NCBI RefSeq assembly: GCF_000455285.1
Contig: NZ_HG005291.1
Span: 1-48,492 of the forward strand
DNA from: Candidatus Stoquefichus massiliensis AP9
Lineage (GTDB): Bacteria; Bacillota_I; Bacilli_A; Erysipelotrichales; Coprobacillaceae
Direction: 5' to 3'
Length of the DNA stretch: 48,492 bases
Position numbers and translations under genes: made by a program. Of the stretch, positions 23,627 through 31,713 are shown one piece after another; position 1 is the first letter of the stretch; the number at the start of each line of letters is the position of its first letter. The notes below the pieces were generated by a model. It did not search any database. It was not told the DNA's origin and saw nothing but the letters and a program-made list of their open reading frames with translations.

Positions 23627-25566
23627 AAAATAAATGTTGCAGAAATCATAACAAAAGCACTAATACAGAATTCTATAAAAACAACACTCCAAAGTGGTAA
23701 TCCTGTAAATGAAATCACAGTAATCAAGATAGCTAGTTTCATAAACAGTGTTAATGCGTTATTAGCCACAGCAATTGAACGCATCTTTCGTGCAATCAAG
23801 AATGTTTCATAAACTCTATTTAATTCTGAATCAATTAAAACAACATCACTATTTTCTACAACCTTAGAGTCAGCCAAACCACCTCTAGATATTCCAACAT
23901 AACTCTTTTGCAACAATTCAATATCTTTGAAACTATCTCCAATATAAACAATAGGTCCCACCAATGAATCCATTTTTTCTAATTTTTCTTCAACAGATAA
24001 ATCATTATATATTGTATATTGATCATTTTCTAAAGCTACTGGTCCATCATTAAAAATCACCAGCACTCTTCCCATATGTGATAATTTCTTAAATAATTCC
24101 AATTCTTCCTCAGTCACCTCTACACCATCAAATCGATCATAAACAATCGTTTGCGTTGCATTAATAGAATCCAATCCTAAAGAAGATTCAATAATAATTC
24201 CATTTTGAAACGCTTTAGCAAATCCAGCCAGCATTCCTAATGATGTTGATTGGTCACTAGATAAAGCTCCAGATAACAACAATAAAATAGCACCTACATG
24301 AATATATTGCCCATAATCCTTAAAGTTAATAATTGGTAAAACAATTCCTAACACCAATCCTAAAATAACCATAATAGGTGTATAGAACTTAGATAATATT
24401 TTAACATATTTTTCTATTTTAGATTCAAAAGACGGTGCCACACTTGCTATATTCATAAGTTCAATATAATTTGAACTTTCATAAGTTTCACTGACCTTAA
24501 CATAAATAGGATTTTGACCAGCATTCACATCACCACTATGTACAATACTACCTTTTTTCACTTTAACCAATTCATAAGTACTTGTATTAGAATAAGTATT
24601 CAATTCAGAAGGTCCTTTTGTAACCTTTCCAGGAATAGGTATTGTTTCTCCCGGTTTAATCACAAGCACATCTCCAACCTCTACTTCATACAATGAAACT
24701 TCTTCTTCCTGATTATCAGCAACCTTTATACCTGTTTCAGGCATTTCTACTGCCTTATCAATCTTTTCTAAAGAACGCTCAAGAACTTTATTTAATAATG
24801 GTGTTGTCACCTGATATAAAACAATAGCAATACACGTTTCTAAATAGGCCCCTGATACAATCCCCATAATCATAGCACATAATGCTAAAACATCTTCCTT
24901 AAAAAATTTCTTTTGCATGATATCTTTAAAAGCATTTTTTAATACTGATTCACCTAATAATAACATAGTTATAAACCATAAAATTGGTGTTATTTGACTA
25001 TGGTCTTTAGATGTAATAATTGCAAGTGCAATGACAACAAGAAAAATACCAATACGAATATATGTCTGTAAATATTTCTGATTAAAAACATCCTGAGATC
25101 GAATAGGCTTACGATGTTCAATAATATCTATTGAAGGATTGATTTTAAACAATTCCTTACGAATCAAACTTAATACATCACGCTGTGATGAAATTAATGT
25201 TAATAATTTATTTTGTGAATCATAGCGAACATCATGATATCTTGTATCTTCTTCAAGATTCTTAACCAAGACATCAATATCATCTTCTGTTATCATATTT
25301 CTAAACATAAAATAATGTTTTGTTTCTTTTTTTTGTGCAAAATCATATTGGCGTTTCACGCCATCAACAATTTCTTTAATTGTTAATTCTTTATTAATCC
25401 CATGAATAAGGCGTATTAAAGCATCAATATCAATACAGTTAAAAGTAATGCTAGCCTTATTAATTTTAATATGTGAAACCTGTTCTCTTGAATTTAATTC
25501 AAGGCTCAATTTATTCAATTCTTCAACTGATTGAATATTTGATATTTCAAATGTTTTTTTCGACAA
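23620..25566 (-). CDS. Catalytically degenerate P-type ATPase-like membrane protein
   Basis: A 648-residue protein with the plan of a heavy-metal (P1B) ATPase. Two HMA-like domains (about 3-60 and 83-150) lack CxxC; membrane helices, an A-domain (GDVLVIKPGETIPIPGKV, about 298-314), more helices and a P-domain follow. The key motifs are lost. TGES aligns with TSTY (328-331), CPC with SGA (432-434) and DKTGT with DRFDG (477-481, Asp kept). GDGxND becomes GDSFKD (543-548). Only about 65 residues separate the last two, far too few for an ATP-binding domain. The frame is intact, so it is not a fresh pseudogene. ATP-driven transport is unlikely; sensing or scaffolding is possible. The start is TTG at 25564-25566, with AAAGGGTG seven bases upstream. 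Confidence 0.85.
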   Translation of the reverse strand: MSKKTFEISNIQSVEELNKLSLELNSREQVSHIKINKASITFNCIDIDALIRLIHGINKELTIKEIVDGVKRQYDFAQKKETKHYFMFRNMITEDDIDVLVKNLEEDTRYHDVRYDSQNKLLTLISSQRDVLSLIRKELFKINPSIDIIEHRKPIRSQDVFNQKYLQTYIRIGIFLVVIALAIITSKDHSQITPILWFITMLLLGESVLKNAFKDIMQKKFFKEDVLALCAMIMGIVSGAYLETCIAIVLYQVTTPLLNKVLERSLEKIDKAVEMPETGIKVADNQEEEVSLYEVEVGDVLVIKPGETIPIPGKVTKGPSELNTYSNTSTYELVKVKKGSIVHSGDVNAGQNPIYVKVSETYESSNYIELMNIASVAPSFESKIEKYVKILSKFYTPIMVILGLVLGIVLPIINFKDYGQYIHVGAILLLLSGALSSDQSTSLGMLAGFAKAFQNGIIIESSLGLDSINATQTIVYDRFDGVEVTEEELELFKKLSHMGRVLVIFNDGPVALENDQYTIYNDLSVEEKLEKMDSLVGPIVYIGDSFKDIELLQKSYVGISRGGLADSKVVENSDVVLIDSELNRVYETFLIARKMRSIAVANNALTLFMKLAILITVISFTGLPLWSVVFIEFCISAFVMISATFILE

Positions 25567-25607
25567 AATGATCACCCTTTCTCAAGACATCATAACATAT
25601 TTTTTCA

Positions 25608-25649
25608 TAAAAACAAACCCATCTTCAAAAATCTATATATCTTATGGGT
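25608..25649 (-). terminator. Possible terminator behind the CxCxC gene
   Basis: ACCCAT (25644-25649) pairs with ATGGGT (25617-25622) on the minus strand across a 21-base loop, followed by TTGTTTTT. The long loop makes it weak. Confidence 0.4.
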
Positions 25650-25866
25650 GAACAATGAGTTTAAAATGCTCTTTAAATTCTGTTTCATTACAACTCAAAG
25701 CAAACTCTTCACCATATATTTTATAATAATTCACTTCTGTGTCACTTGTTCTAATCATACAAGGATAAACCTTTTTAAACACAAAAAGAGTCATTTCTTG
25801 CTTACCTATAATCATTGTCATTTCTTCAATGCAACGACAATAACAACGTTTTCCATCATTAGCCAT
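25642..25866 (-). CDS. Small cysteine-rich protein with CxCxC motif
   Basis: A 74-residue soluble protein not known to me. It has a CYCRC cluster at residues 8-12 and further Cys at 36 and 59; its second half is acidic and aromatic-rich. The start is fixed by AAGGAGGTG eight bases before ATG 25864-25866. It lies 75 bases upstream of the degenerate P-type ATPase gene on the same strand, with a weak hairpin between. The Cys cluster next to a relic metal pump invites the idea of metal or redox sensing, but this is a guess from proximity. Confidence 0.65.
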   Translation of the reverse strand: MANDGKRCYCRCIEEMTMIIGKQEMTLFVFKKVYPCMIRTSDTEVNYYKIYGEEFALSCNETEFKEHFKLIVHP

Positions 25867-25972
25867 AAGTGACACCTCCTTTTCTATATAGTATCACTTT
25901 TTTCAAGGACAAGAAAGGTAGATGAGATATTTCAACATATTAACTTTTTCACAAAATATATCGACGAATATT

Positions 25973-25995
25973 AAAAAGACCTTCAAAAAGGTCTT
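25973..25995 (-). terminator. Terminator of prfC
   Basis: AAGACCTT-TTTG-AAGGTCTT followed by TTT on the minus strand (25973-25995), starting within the prfC stop codon. Confidence 0.75.
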
Positions 25996-27583
25996 AGTTT
26001 TGTGAAAACTCAGTTAATTGTAAATCTGGGTTCTTTTCTGTTGCCCAGCGAACACCCCATTCATTAGAGAATAGGAGTAAGTATTGTCCTTTTAAATCCT
26101 GTACTTTCTTTGTATCAGAAGATAAATTTAATGATTTTAAATCAATATCTCTATTTTGAATCCAACGAACATGCTGATAAGCAAGAGGTGTATTGACGAT
26201 TTCAACATTATATTCATTCTTTAAACGATATGCAAGAACTTCAAATTGCAATACACCAACAACTCCTACAATAATTTCTTCCATACCTCCACCTAATTCA
26301 GTAAATATCTGAATGGCTCCTTCTTGTGCTATTTGTTCAACACCTTTCACAAATTGTTTACGTTTCATTGTATCCGTATTTCTAATCATTGCAAAATGTT
26401 CAGGTGCAAATGTTGGAATACCTTCAAAAGCAAATTTATTTTTAGGCATACATAATGTATCTCCAATAGCAAAAACACCTGGATCAAACACACCAATAAT
26501 ATCACCAGAATAAGCAATTTCCACTTCTTCCCTATTTTCAGCCATAATCTGTTTAGACTGATTTAACTTAATTTTCTTATTTCCCTGATAGTGAAACACT
26601 TCCATACCTTTTGTAAACTTACCAGAACAAATACGCATAAATGCCATTCTATCACGATGAGCCTTATTCATATTGGCTTGAATCTTAAAAACAAAAGCAC
26701 TAAAATCTTCTGATAATGGATCAATATCTCCAATATTACTATGACGAGATACCGGAGATGTTGTCATATCTAGAAAATGTCTTAAAAATGGTTCGACTCC
26801 AAAATTTGTTAATGCTGAACCAAAACAAACTGGTGATAATTGGCCACTTTGTACACGTTCTAAATCAAACTCTGCTCCAGCACCATCTAATAATTCAATA
26901 TCATCTTGTAACTGCTGATATAACAATTCACCCAATGCATCTTTTAATGATTCATCTTGAGCCGAACAAATTTTAACATCAACTTCTTTTTTCCCACCTA
27001 GAACAGGAATAAAGCGAATTACCTCTTCTTTTTGACGTTCATAAACACCTTTAAATTCTTTCCCACAGCCAATTGGCCAATTGACTGCACAAGTTTCAAC
27101 CCCTAATTCTCTTTCAATTTCTTCCATAAGTTCATATGGATCTTTTGCTTCTCTATCCATCTTATTAATAAAAGTAAAAATTGGAATATGACGCATTGCA
27201 CAAACTTTAAACAATTTTCTTGTTTGATCTTCGACCCCTTTAGAACCATCAATAACCATAACAGCACTATCAGCTGCCATCAATGTACGATAAGTATCTT
27301 CTGAGAAATCCTGATGGCCCGGTGTATCTAATATATTAATACAAAAACCATCATAATTAAATTGCAGTACTGAAGAGGTTACTGATATACCTCTTTGTTT
27401 TTCAATTTCCATCCAGTCACTTACAGCATGTCTAGATTGTCTTTTTCCCTTAACCATCCCAGCTTCCTGAATAGCTCCTCCATAAAGAAGGAATTTTTCT
27501 GTTAATGTTGTCTTTCCTGCATCTGGATGGGAAATAATCGCAAATGTTCTACGTTTTTTAACTTCTTCTATAAATTCTGACAT
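25994..27583 (-). CDS. prfC: Peptide chain release factor 3
   Basis: A 529-residue translational GTPase that recycles RF1/RF2 after termination. The G1 motif is SHPDAGKTTLTEKFLL (17-32), the switch I region EKQRGISVTSSV, G3 LDTPGHQDFSEDT and G4 FINKMDREAKDP. The RF3-specific C-terminal part ends with LGGGMEEIIVGVVGVLQFEVL and WIQNRDIDL. Length and motifs are normal. It is a single-gene unit with a strong promoter and a terminator. Confidence 0.96.
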   Translation of the reverse strand: MSEFIEEVKKRRTFAIISHPDAGKTTLTEKFLLYGGAIQEAGMVKGKRQSRHAVSDWMEIEKQRGISVTSSVLQFNYDGFCINILDTPGHQDFSEDTYRTLMAADSAVMVIDGSKGVEDQTRKLFKVCAMRHIPIFTFINKMDREAKDPYELMEEIERELGVETCAVNWPIGCGKEFKGVYERQKEEVIRFIPVLGGKKEVDVKICSAQDESLKDALGELLYQQLQDDIELLDGAGAEFDLERVQSGQLSPVCFGSALTNFGVEPFLRHFLDMTTSPVSRHSNIGDIDPLSEDFSAFVFKIQANMNKAHRDRMAFMRICSGKFTKGMEVFHYQGNKKIKLNQSKQIMAENREEVEIAYSGDIIGVFDPGVFAIGDTLCMPKNKFAFEGIPTFAPEHFAMIRNTDTMKRKQFVKGVEQIAQEGAIQIFTELGGGMEEIIVGVVGVLQFEVLAYRLKNEYNVEIVNTPLAYQHVRWIQNRDIDLKSLNLSSDTKKVQDLKGQYLLLFSNEWGVRWATEKNPDLQLTEFSQN

Positions 27584-27614
27584 GATATTCCCTCCTATGT
27601 CGTTATCCTTTTAA

Positions 27615-27643
27615 ATATTAATGAAATTCTTAAGATTTGTCAA
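27615..27643 (-). promoter_or_regulatory. Promoter of prfC
   Basis: TTGACA (27638-27643), a 17-base spacer and TAATAT (27615-27620) on the minus strand. Confidence 0.75.
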
Positions 27644-27645
27644 TT

Positions 27646-28863
27646 TTAAAATACAAAGTTTCCATCTTTAAAGATCATAAATTCTTCATCACTCTCTAAC
27701 AATGCTGTTATTGATAAATCACTTGTTCCAATCATAAAATCAACATGTGTTAATGAATCATTAATACCTTTATCAAATAATTCTTTTTTTGTCATTTGTA
27801 AACCATTTTTCATGCATTCTCCAAATCCTTTTCCCAAGGCCAAATGACATGCAGCATTTTCATCAAACAATGTATTATAGAATAAAATACCCATATTTCT
27901 AATTGGAGAATCATAAGGAACCAAAGCCACCTCACCTAAATAATGACTTCCTTCATCTGTTTCAATAATACTTTTCAAAATTTCATATCCTACTTTGGCT
28001 GTATAATCAACAACCCTACCTTTTTTAAATGTTATAGAAAATTCATCAACAATATTGCCATTATAATTTAATGGCATAGAACTATAAACAATACCATTCA
28101 CTTGATTCTTATTTGGTGAAGTAAAGATTTCTTCAGTTGGTATATTAGGGAAAGAATAGACACCATCTGTTGTATAACTTCCACCACCAGCAAATAAATA
28201 ATCAGGATTCATTCCAATGATTAAATCAGTTCCTAAATCATTATGATAATGCAATGATTTTATTTTCTTCTCATTTAAAATTTGAACACGTTTTTCAAAA
28301 GAACGACGGTGTTCATTCCAGGCTTCTATTGGATTATCTTGATCACAACGTGTAACTTTAAAAATAGCTTGCCATAAAGCAGTAACTGCCTCTTTATCAC
28401 TCATATCTGGAAAAACTTTATTGGCCCATCCCACACTAGGAGCACCTACAATACACCAGCGATTAATTCCTAAATCTAAATGATCATAAAACGTTTGACA
28501 TGCAACATGTAAAGCATTGCTCCAAGTTTGAATTTTACTTGGATCAACTCCTTTCATTGCTTCTGGATCACTTGATGTAATTGTGACAATTGCAGCATGT
28601 TTTAAAGCGTATTGATTTCTAAGTTCAACTAAATATAATGGAACTTCTTGAAAATGTTCTACCTCACAGTTTTCATAACGTAAACGTGATATTTTTTCAT
28701 CAGAATAATGAACAATAACATCTTTTGCTCCAACCTGATAAGCAACATCCGCAATCAAACGAACAAGTTCATAACACTCAATCGATGCATCAATAACCAA
28801 TTCCTGATTTTTTTGTAAATTTACACCTTGTTTTACTATTAATTCAGCATATTTTTTTAACAT
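27646..28863 (-). CDS. M29 family aminopeptidase (AmpS type)
   Basis: A 405-residue metallo-aminopeptidase of the M29 (thermophilic aminopeptidase T/AmpS) family. Recognisable blocks are MLKKYAELIVKQGVNLQKNQ at the start, the NIPTEEIFTSPNKNQVNG segment that holds a metal-binding Glu, DEGSHYLGEVALVP, and the C-terminal HVDFMIGTSDLSI. It would release N-terminal residues from cytosolic peptides using two divalent ions. It is a single gene, divergent from the cold-shock gene. Confidence 0.93.
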   Translation of the reverse strand: MLKKYAELIVKQGVNLQKNQELVIDASIECYELVRLIADVAYQVGAKDVIVHYSDEKISRLRYENCEVEHFQEVPLYLVELRNQYALKHAAIVTITSSDPEAMKGVDPSKIQTWSNALHVACQTFYDHLDLGINRWCIVGAPSVGWANKVFPDMSDKEAVTALWQAIFKVTRCDQDNPIEAWNEHRRSFEKRVQILNEKKIKSLHYHNDLGTDLIIGMNPDYLFAGGGSYTTDGVYSFPNIPTEEIFTSPNKNQVNGIVYSSMPLNYNGNIVDEFSITFKKGRVVDYTAKVGYEILKSIIETDEGSHYLGEVALVPYDSPIRNMGILFYNTLFDENAACHLALGKGFGECMKNGLQMTKKELFDKGINDSLTHVDFMIGTSDLSITALLESDEEFMIFKDGNFVF

Positions 28864-28893
28864 AAATATCCACCTTTTCTCTCATTTATTAAA

Positions 28894-28921
28894 ATGATAC
28901 CCATTTCTTTATCAAAGTCAA
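28894..28921 (-). promoter_or_regulatory. Promoter of the M29 aminopeptidase gene
   Basis: TTGACT (28916-28921), a 16-base spacer and TATCAT (28894-28899) on the minus strand, back to back with the csp promoter. Confidence 0.55.
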
Positions 28922-28928
28922 CAATAAC

Positions 28929-28957
28929 TTGTATGATTTTAAAGACTATGATATAAT
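28929..28957 (+). promoter_or_regulatory. Promoter of the cold-shock gene
   Basis: TTGTAT (28929-28934), a 17-base spacer and TATAAT (28952-28957). Transcription should begin near 28964. Confidence 0.75.
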
Positions 28958-28963
28958 AATTTC

Positions 28964-29079
28964 AGCAAAGGAACATAGCACGCAGTTTTAAAAAGTATTA
29001 GTATTTCTTTAAAGATTTAGTAGTTGTTTTAAAAATGAGGTACTGGTTTTTTGCAAATTATTGAAGGAGGTACTTCATA
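28964..29079 (+). promoter_or_regulatory. Long 5' leader of the cold-shock mRNA
   Basis: About 116 untranslated bases precede the GTG start. Such long leaders act as RNA thermosensors in other csp mRNAs. Here GAGGTACT occurs twice (29036-29043 and in the ribosome-binding region 29067-29074). GAAG-GAGGTA-CTTC (29063-29076) can fold so that the ribosome-binding bases lie in a hairpin loop. Regulation is inferred. Confidence 0.5.
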
Positions 29080-29283
29080 GTGAGTACAGGTAAAGTAAAA
29101 TGGTTTAAATCTGATAAAGGATTTGGTTTCATCACAGTTGATGATGGTAAAGATGTATTCGTACATTTCTCAGCTATCAAAGCAGATGGATTCAAAACTT
29201 TAGAAGAAGGACAAACTGTTGAATTTGACATCGTTGAAGGAGACAGAGGGCCTCAAGCTGCTAACGTAACAGTTATCGGGTAA
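29080..29283 (+). CDS. Cold-shock protein (CspA/CspB family)
   Basis: A 67-residue single cold-shock domain with RNP1 KGFGFI (14-19) and RNP2 VFVHF (27-31). It binds single-stranded RNA or DNA and keeps mRNA unfolded at low temperature. The start is GTG, nine bases after GAAGGAGG. It has a long leader and its own tandem hairpins at the 3' end, so it is transcribed alone. Confidence 0.97.
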   Translation: MSTGKVKWFKSDKGFGFITVDDGKDVFVHFSAIKADGFKTLEEGQTVEFDIVEGDRGPQAANVTVIG

Positions 29284-29291
29284 CCATGAAA

Positions 29292-29351
29292 CAATATCCT
29301 TAATAAGGATATTGTAAAAAGTCAGTATAGTTTAAACTATACTGACTTTTT
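29292..29351 (+). terminator. Tandem hairpins ending the csp transcript
   Basis: First hairpin CAATATCCTT-AAT-AAGGATATTG (29292-29314). Second is a perfect 28-base palindrome, AGTCAGTATAGTTT and its complement (29320-29347), followed by TTTTTCT. The second is the likely terminator; the first may protect the mRNA end. Confidence 0.85.
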
Positions 29352-29381
29352 CTATATTTAAAATTCGTCATTGATAACATG

Positions 29382-29759
29382 TTAAATACTTTGTACAGGT
29401 TTAGAAATTGTTTTAATTCTAAAGATAAAATAATAATATTTTATCAAATATAAACAAACAATCATTATTCTTATATAAATATTTGATGAAAATATAAGTG
29501 GGAAGGCGAGCATAATACTTGCAAATGTCAGAATGCAGATTTTTGTTTTTAACGTCATTGCACGTTGCTGAACAAACGAATCAAGATGATTTTTATATAA
29601 TTGCGTTGATAAAAACCAGTTATTGACTCTTGATGAACTTCTTGCAAAACAAAATGCGCATGCTAATAAAAATGGTGTTGTTGGAAGAATTGGTAAAATA
29701 ACACCAATTGCTCCTAAAGCAAAACAAACCATTCCTAAAATAAAATAAATAGACTTCAT
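29382..29759 (-). CDS. YbaN family (DUF454) membrane protein
   Basis: A 125-residue inner-membrane protein. The N-terminus GMVCFALGAIGVILPILPTTPFLLACAFCFARSS is the diagnostic start of DUF454/YbaN, followed by WFLST and two more hydrophobic segments near 72-110. The family has no firm function. It is the last gene of a four-gene operon with a CydDC-like ABC pair and a YgbA homologue. Confidence 0.85.
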   Translation of the reverse strand: MKSIYFILGMVCFALGAIGVILPILPTTPFLLACAFCFARSSSRVNNWFLSTQLYKNHLDSFVQQRAMTLKTKICILTFASIMLAFPLIFSSNIYIRIMIVCLYLIKYYYFIFRIKTISKPVQSI

Positions 29760-29767
29760 ATCGTTAC

Positions 29768-30055
29768 CTAACCTTTCATGATATGTTTAATTGCTAAAAT
29801 GGGATGATGAAAAATCATTCGCGGACCACTATAACGCATCACTTTTTTTATTTGTTCTTGCATATTCTTTTCATAACAATGGATTTTACAGCGACTGCAG
29901 AATGTCTTATCTTTTATCATGGGACATTTTTTAATTCTCAGAGTTGCATAATCAATTAATTCTTTTTCATTGATATCATTATGATGACAACAATAGAGAT
30001 TGATCATCAATTTAACAATATCAATCTCTTTTAGACGTTTGCTTTCGATATTCAT
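29768..30055 (-). CDS. YgbA-like protein (nitrous oxide-stimulated promoter family)
   Basis: A 95-residue protein matching the YgbA_NO family: a Cys-His-rich N-terminal part (YCCHHND), then CPMIKDKTFCSRCKIHCYEK (about 44-63) with four Cys, then YSGPRMIFHHPILAIKHI. In enterobacteria ygbA is induced by nitric oxide through NsrR and helps recovery from it. The conserved Cys suggest metal or thiol chemistry. Its start overlaps the upstream ABC gene by one base. The pairing with CydDC-like exporters points to thiol or nitrosative-stress handling, which is inference. Confidence 0.82.
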   Translation of the reverse strand: MNIESKRLKEIDIVKLMINLYCCHHNDINEKELIDYATLRIKKCPMIKDKTFCSRCKIHCYEKNMQEQIKKVMRYSGPRMIFHHPILAIKHIMKG

Positions 30056-31713
30056 TAACTGACTCTTCCTTGATTCATTGTGATCACTTGATCAGCAATT
30101 TTCATTGTAGACTCACGATGTGTTACCAAAACAATGGTTTTATCTTTTTGACTTTGTAAAGCCTTTAAAATAACTGCTTCATTTAAAACATCCAAGTTAC
30201 TTGTTGGTTCATCAAGCAAAATACATGGAGCATTACTTAAAAAAGCACGTGCTAATCCAATTCTTTGTTTTTCTCCACCTGATAATGATGACCCTAATTC
30301 TGCAACAGTTGTTTGATAGCCTTGCGGTAGTGACATAATAAAATCATGAATACTAGCATTTTTGCATGCTTCTATGATTTCTTCATCACTTGCTCCTAAG
30401 TGAGCGATACGAATATTATTAAGAATAGAATCATGGAAAAGTACAGTTTCCTGAGTAACATAAGCAAACATATGACGCATATTTTGGGTATTTATTTTTT
30501 GTAGTTCTTTCCCATTAATTGTCAATATTCCTGATGTTGGATCATAAAAACGCATAAGAAGTTTTAAAAGCGTTGATTTTCCACTACCACTTTTTCCAAC
30601 AATACCTGTTGTCTGATCTTTAAAAATATGAAGATTTAAATCTTTAAGAATCATTTCTTTCTCATATGCAAAAGATAAGTGCTGTGCTTTGATATCATCA
30701 AATTCAATAACAGGCTGATGAGTGATATCATGAATCAATTCTTCTTCATCCATCAAAGCAATGACGCGACGACCACTACTGAGTGTAGAAAGAAGATTAT
30801 TCGCTAAATTTGATAATGCTATCACTGGTCCAAAACTTGAAACCATCATAACAGTTGACATGATAACACTATAGAAACTCACATTTTGATTTTGATATAG
30901 GCCATACATCATAAGAAACATGAGAATAGCTGAAAGTGAAATAAGAATTTGTGAAGCAACAACCTGATCAGATTCAATGGATTTCATTTGTCTTTGTAAT
31001 TCTTCAATTTCATCATTTTGTTTTAACATTTCCTGAGTACGTAATGTTCCTATACGATACTGCAGTATCGTCGAAAGGCCTCTAAAACTTTCTAATATAT
31101 AACTACTCATATGGCCTATCTTATCTCTATTTTCTTGTCCAATAGCACGACCTTTATGATTGACATAAAAAGGAATAACTATTGCCATACCAAGATAAGA
31201 TAACACGGCTATAAACATGGCAACTATATGCATATGAGCAAAGCATATAAAAAGGATGATTGATGTCAAAACTGCAATCAAAACAGGTGAAATGGTATGA
31301 GCATAGAAGACTTCCAACAATTCAATATCATTGGTAATCAATGATATTAAATTTCCCTTATCTTTTCCATCCAATTTTGCTGGTGCTAACCTTCTTAGTG
31401 TTGTATAAACATGATCACGGATTACTGCCAATAATTTAAATGCAATATAGTGATTTGCCGCCTGTTCAGCATAATGCAAAACTCCACGCATAATTGCTAA
31501 CCCAATCAAGATAGGCAATAATATATTGATTGGTAAATGCGGATACATTCCACTCACTTGTAATAAAGCCATGGCTGAGAGAACAGGAATTCCAATGGCA
31601 CATACAAAACCAAGCACTCCCATCAAAACTGCAAAACACATTGGCAAAGTTAATGGTTTGACAAGTTTCATCATACGCCAGATGATTTGTAAATTATTCA
31701 TTTCTTTTTTCAT
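30055..31713 (-). CDS. CydC-like ABC transporter, fused permease-ATPase
   Basis: A 552-residue half-transporter: six membrane helices (about 15-290) and an ATPase domain with Walker A GIVGKSGSGKST, signature SLSGGEKQR, Walker B CILLDEPTSNLD and H-loop VLVTHRES. The HYAEQAANHYIAFKLLA and RLAPAKLDGKDKGNLI stretch resembles CydC-type thiol exporters. It would pair with the preceding gene to make a heterodimer. In E. coli, CydDC exports cysteine and glutathione; no cytochrome bd genes are in this window, so substrate is uncertain. Confidence 0.88.
   Translation of the reverse strand: MKKEMNNLQIIWRMMKLVKPLTLPMCFAVLMGVLGFVCAIGIPVLSAMALLQVSGMYPHLPINILLPILIGLAIMRGVLHYAEQAANHYIAFKLLAVIRDHVYTTLRRLAPAKLDGKDKGNLISLITNDIELLEVFYAHTISPVLIAVLTSIILFICFAHMHIVAMFIAVLSYLGMAIVIPFYVNHKGRAIGQENRDKIGHMSSYILESFRGLSTILQYRIGTLRTQEMLKQNDEIEELQRQMKSIESDQVVASQILISLSAILMFLMMYGLYQNQNVSFYSVIMSTVMMVSSFGPVIALSNLANNLLSTLSSGRRVIALMDEEELIHDITHQPVIEFDDIKAQHLSFAYEKEMILKDLNLHIFKDQTTGIVGKSGSGKSTLLKLLMRFYDPTSGILTINGKELQKINTQNMRHMFAYVTQETVLFHDSILNNIRIAHLGASDEEIIEACKNASIHDFIMSLPQGYQTTVAELGSSLSGGEKQRIGLARAFLSNAPCILLDEPTSNLDVLNEAVILKALQSQKDKTIVLVTHRESTMKIADQVITMNQGRVS

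Noticed and set aside
25648-25872. Plus-strand frame of 74 codons opposite the CxCxC gene
   Set aside because: Mirror of the minus gene, which alone has a strong ribosome-binding site.
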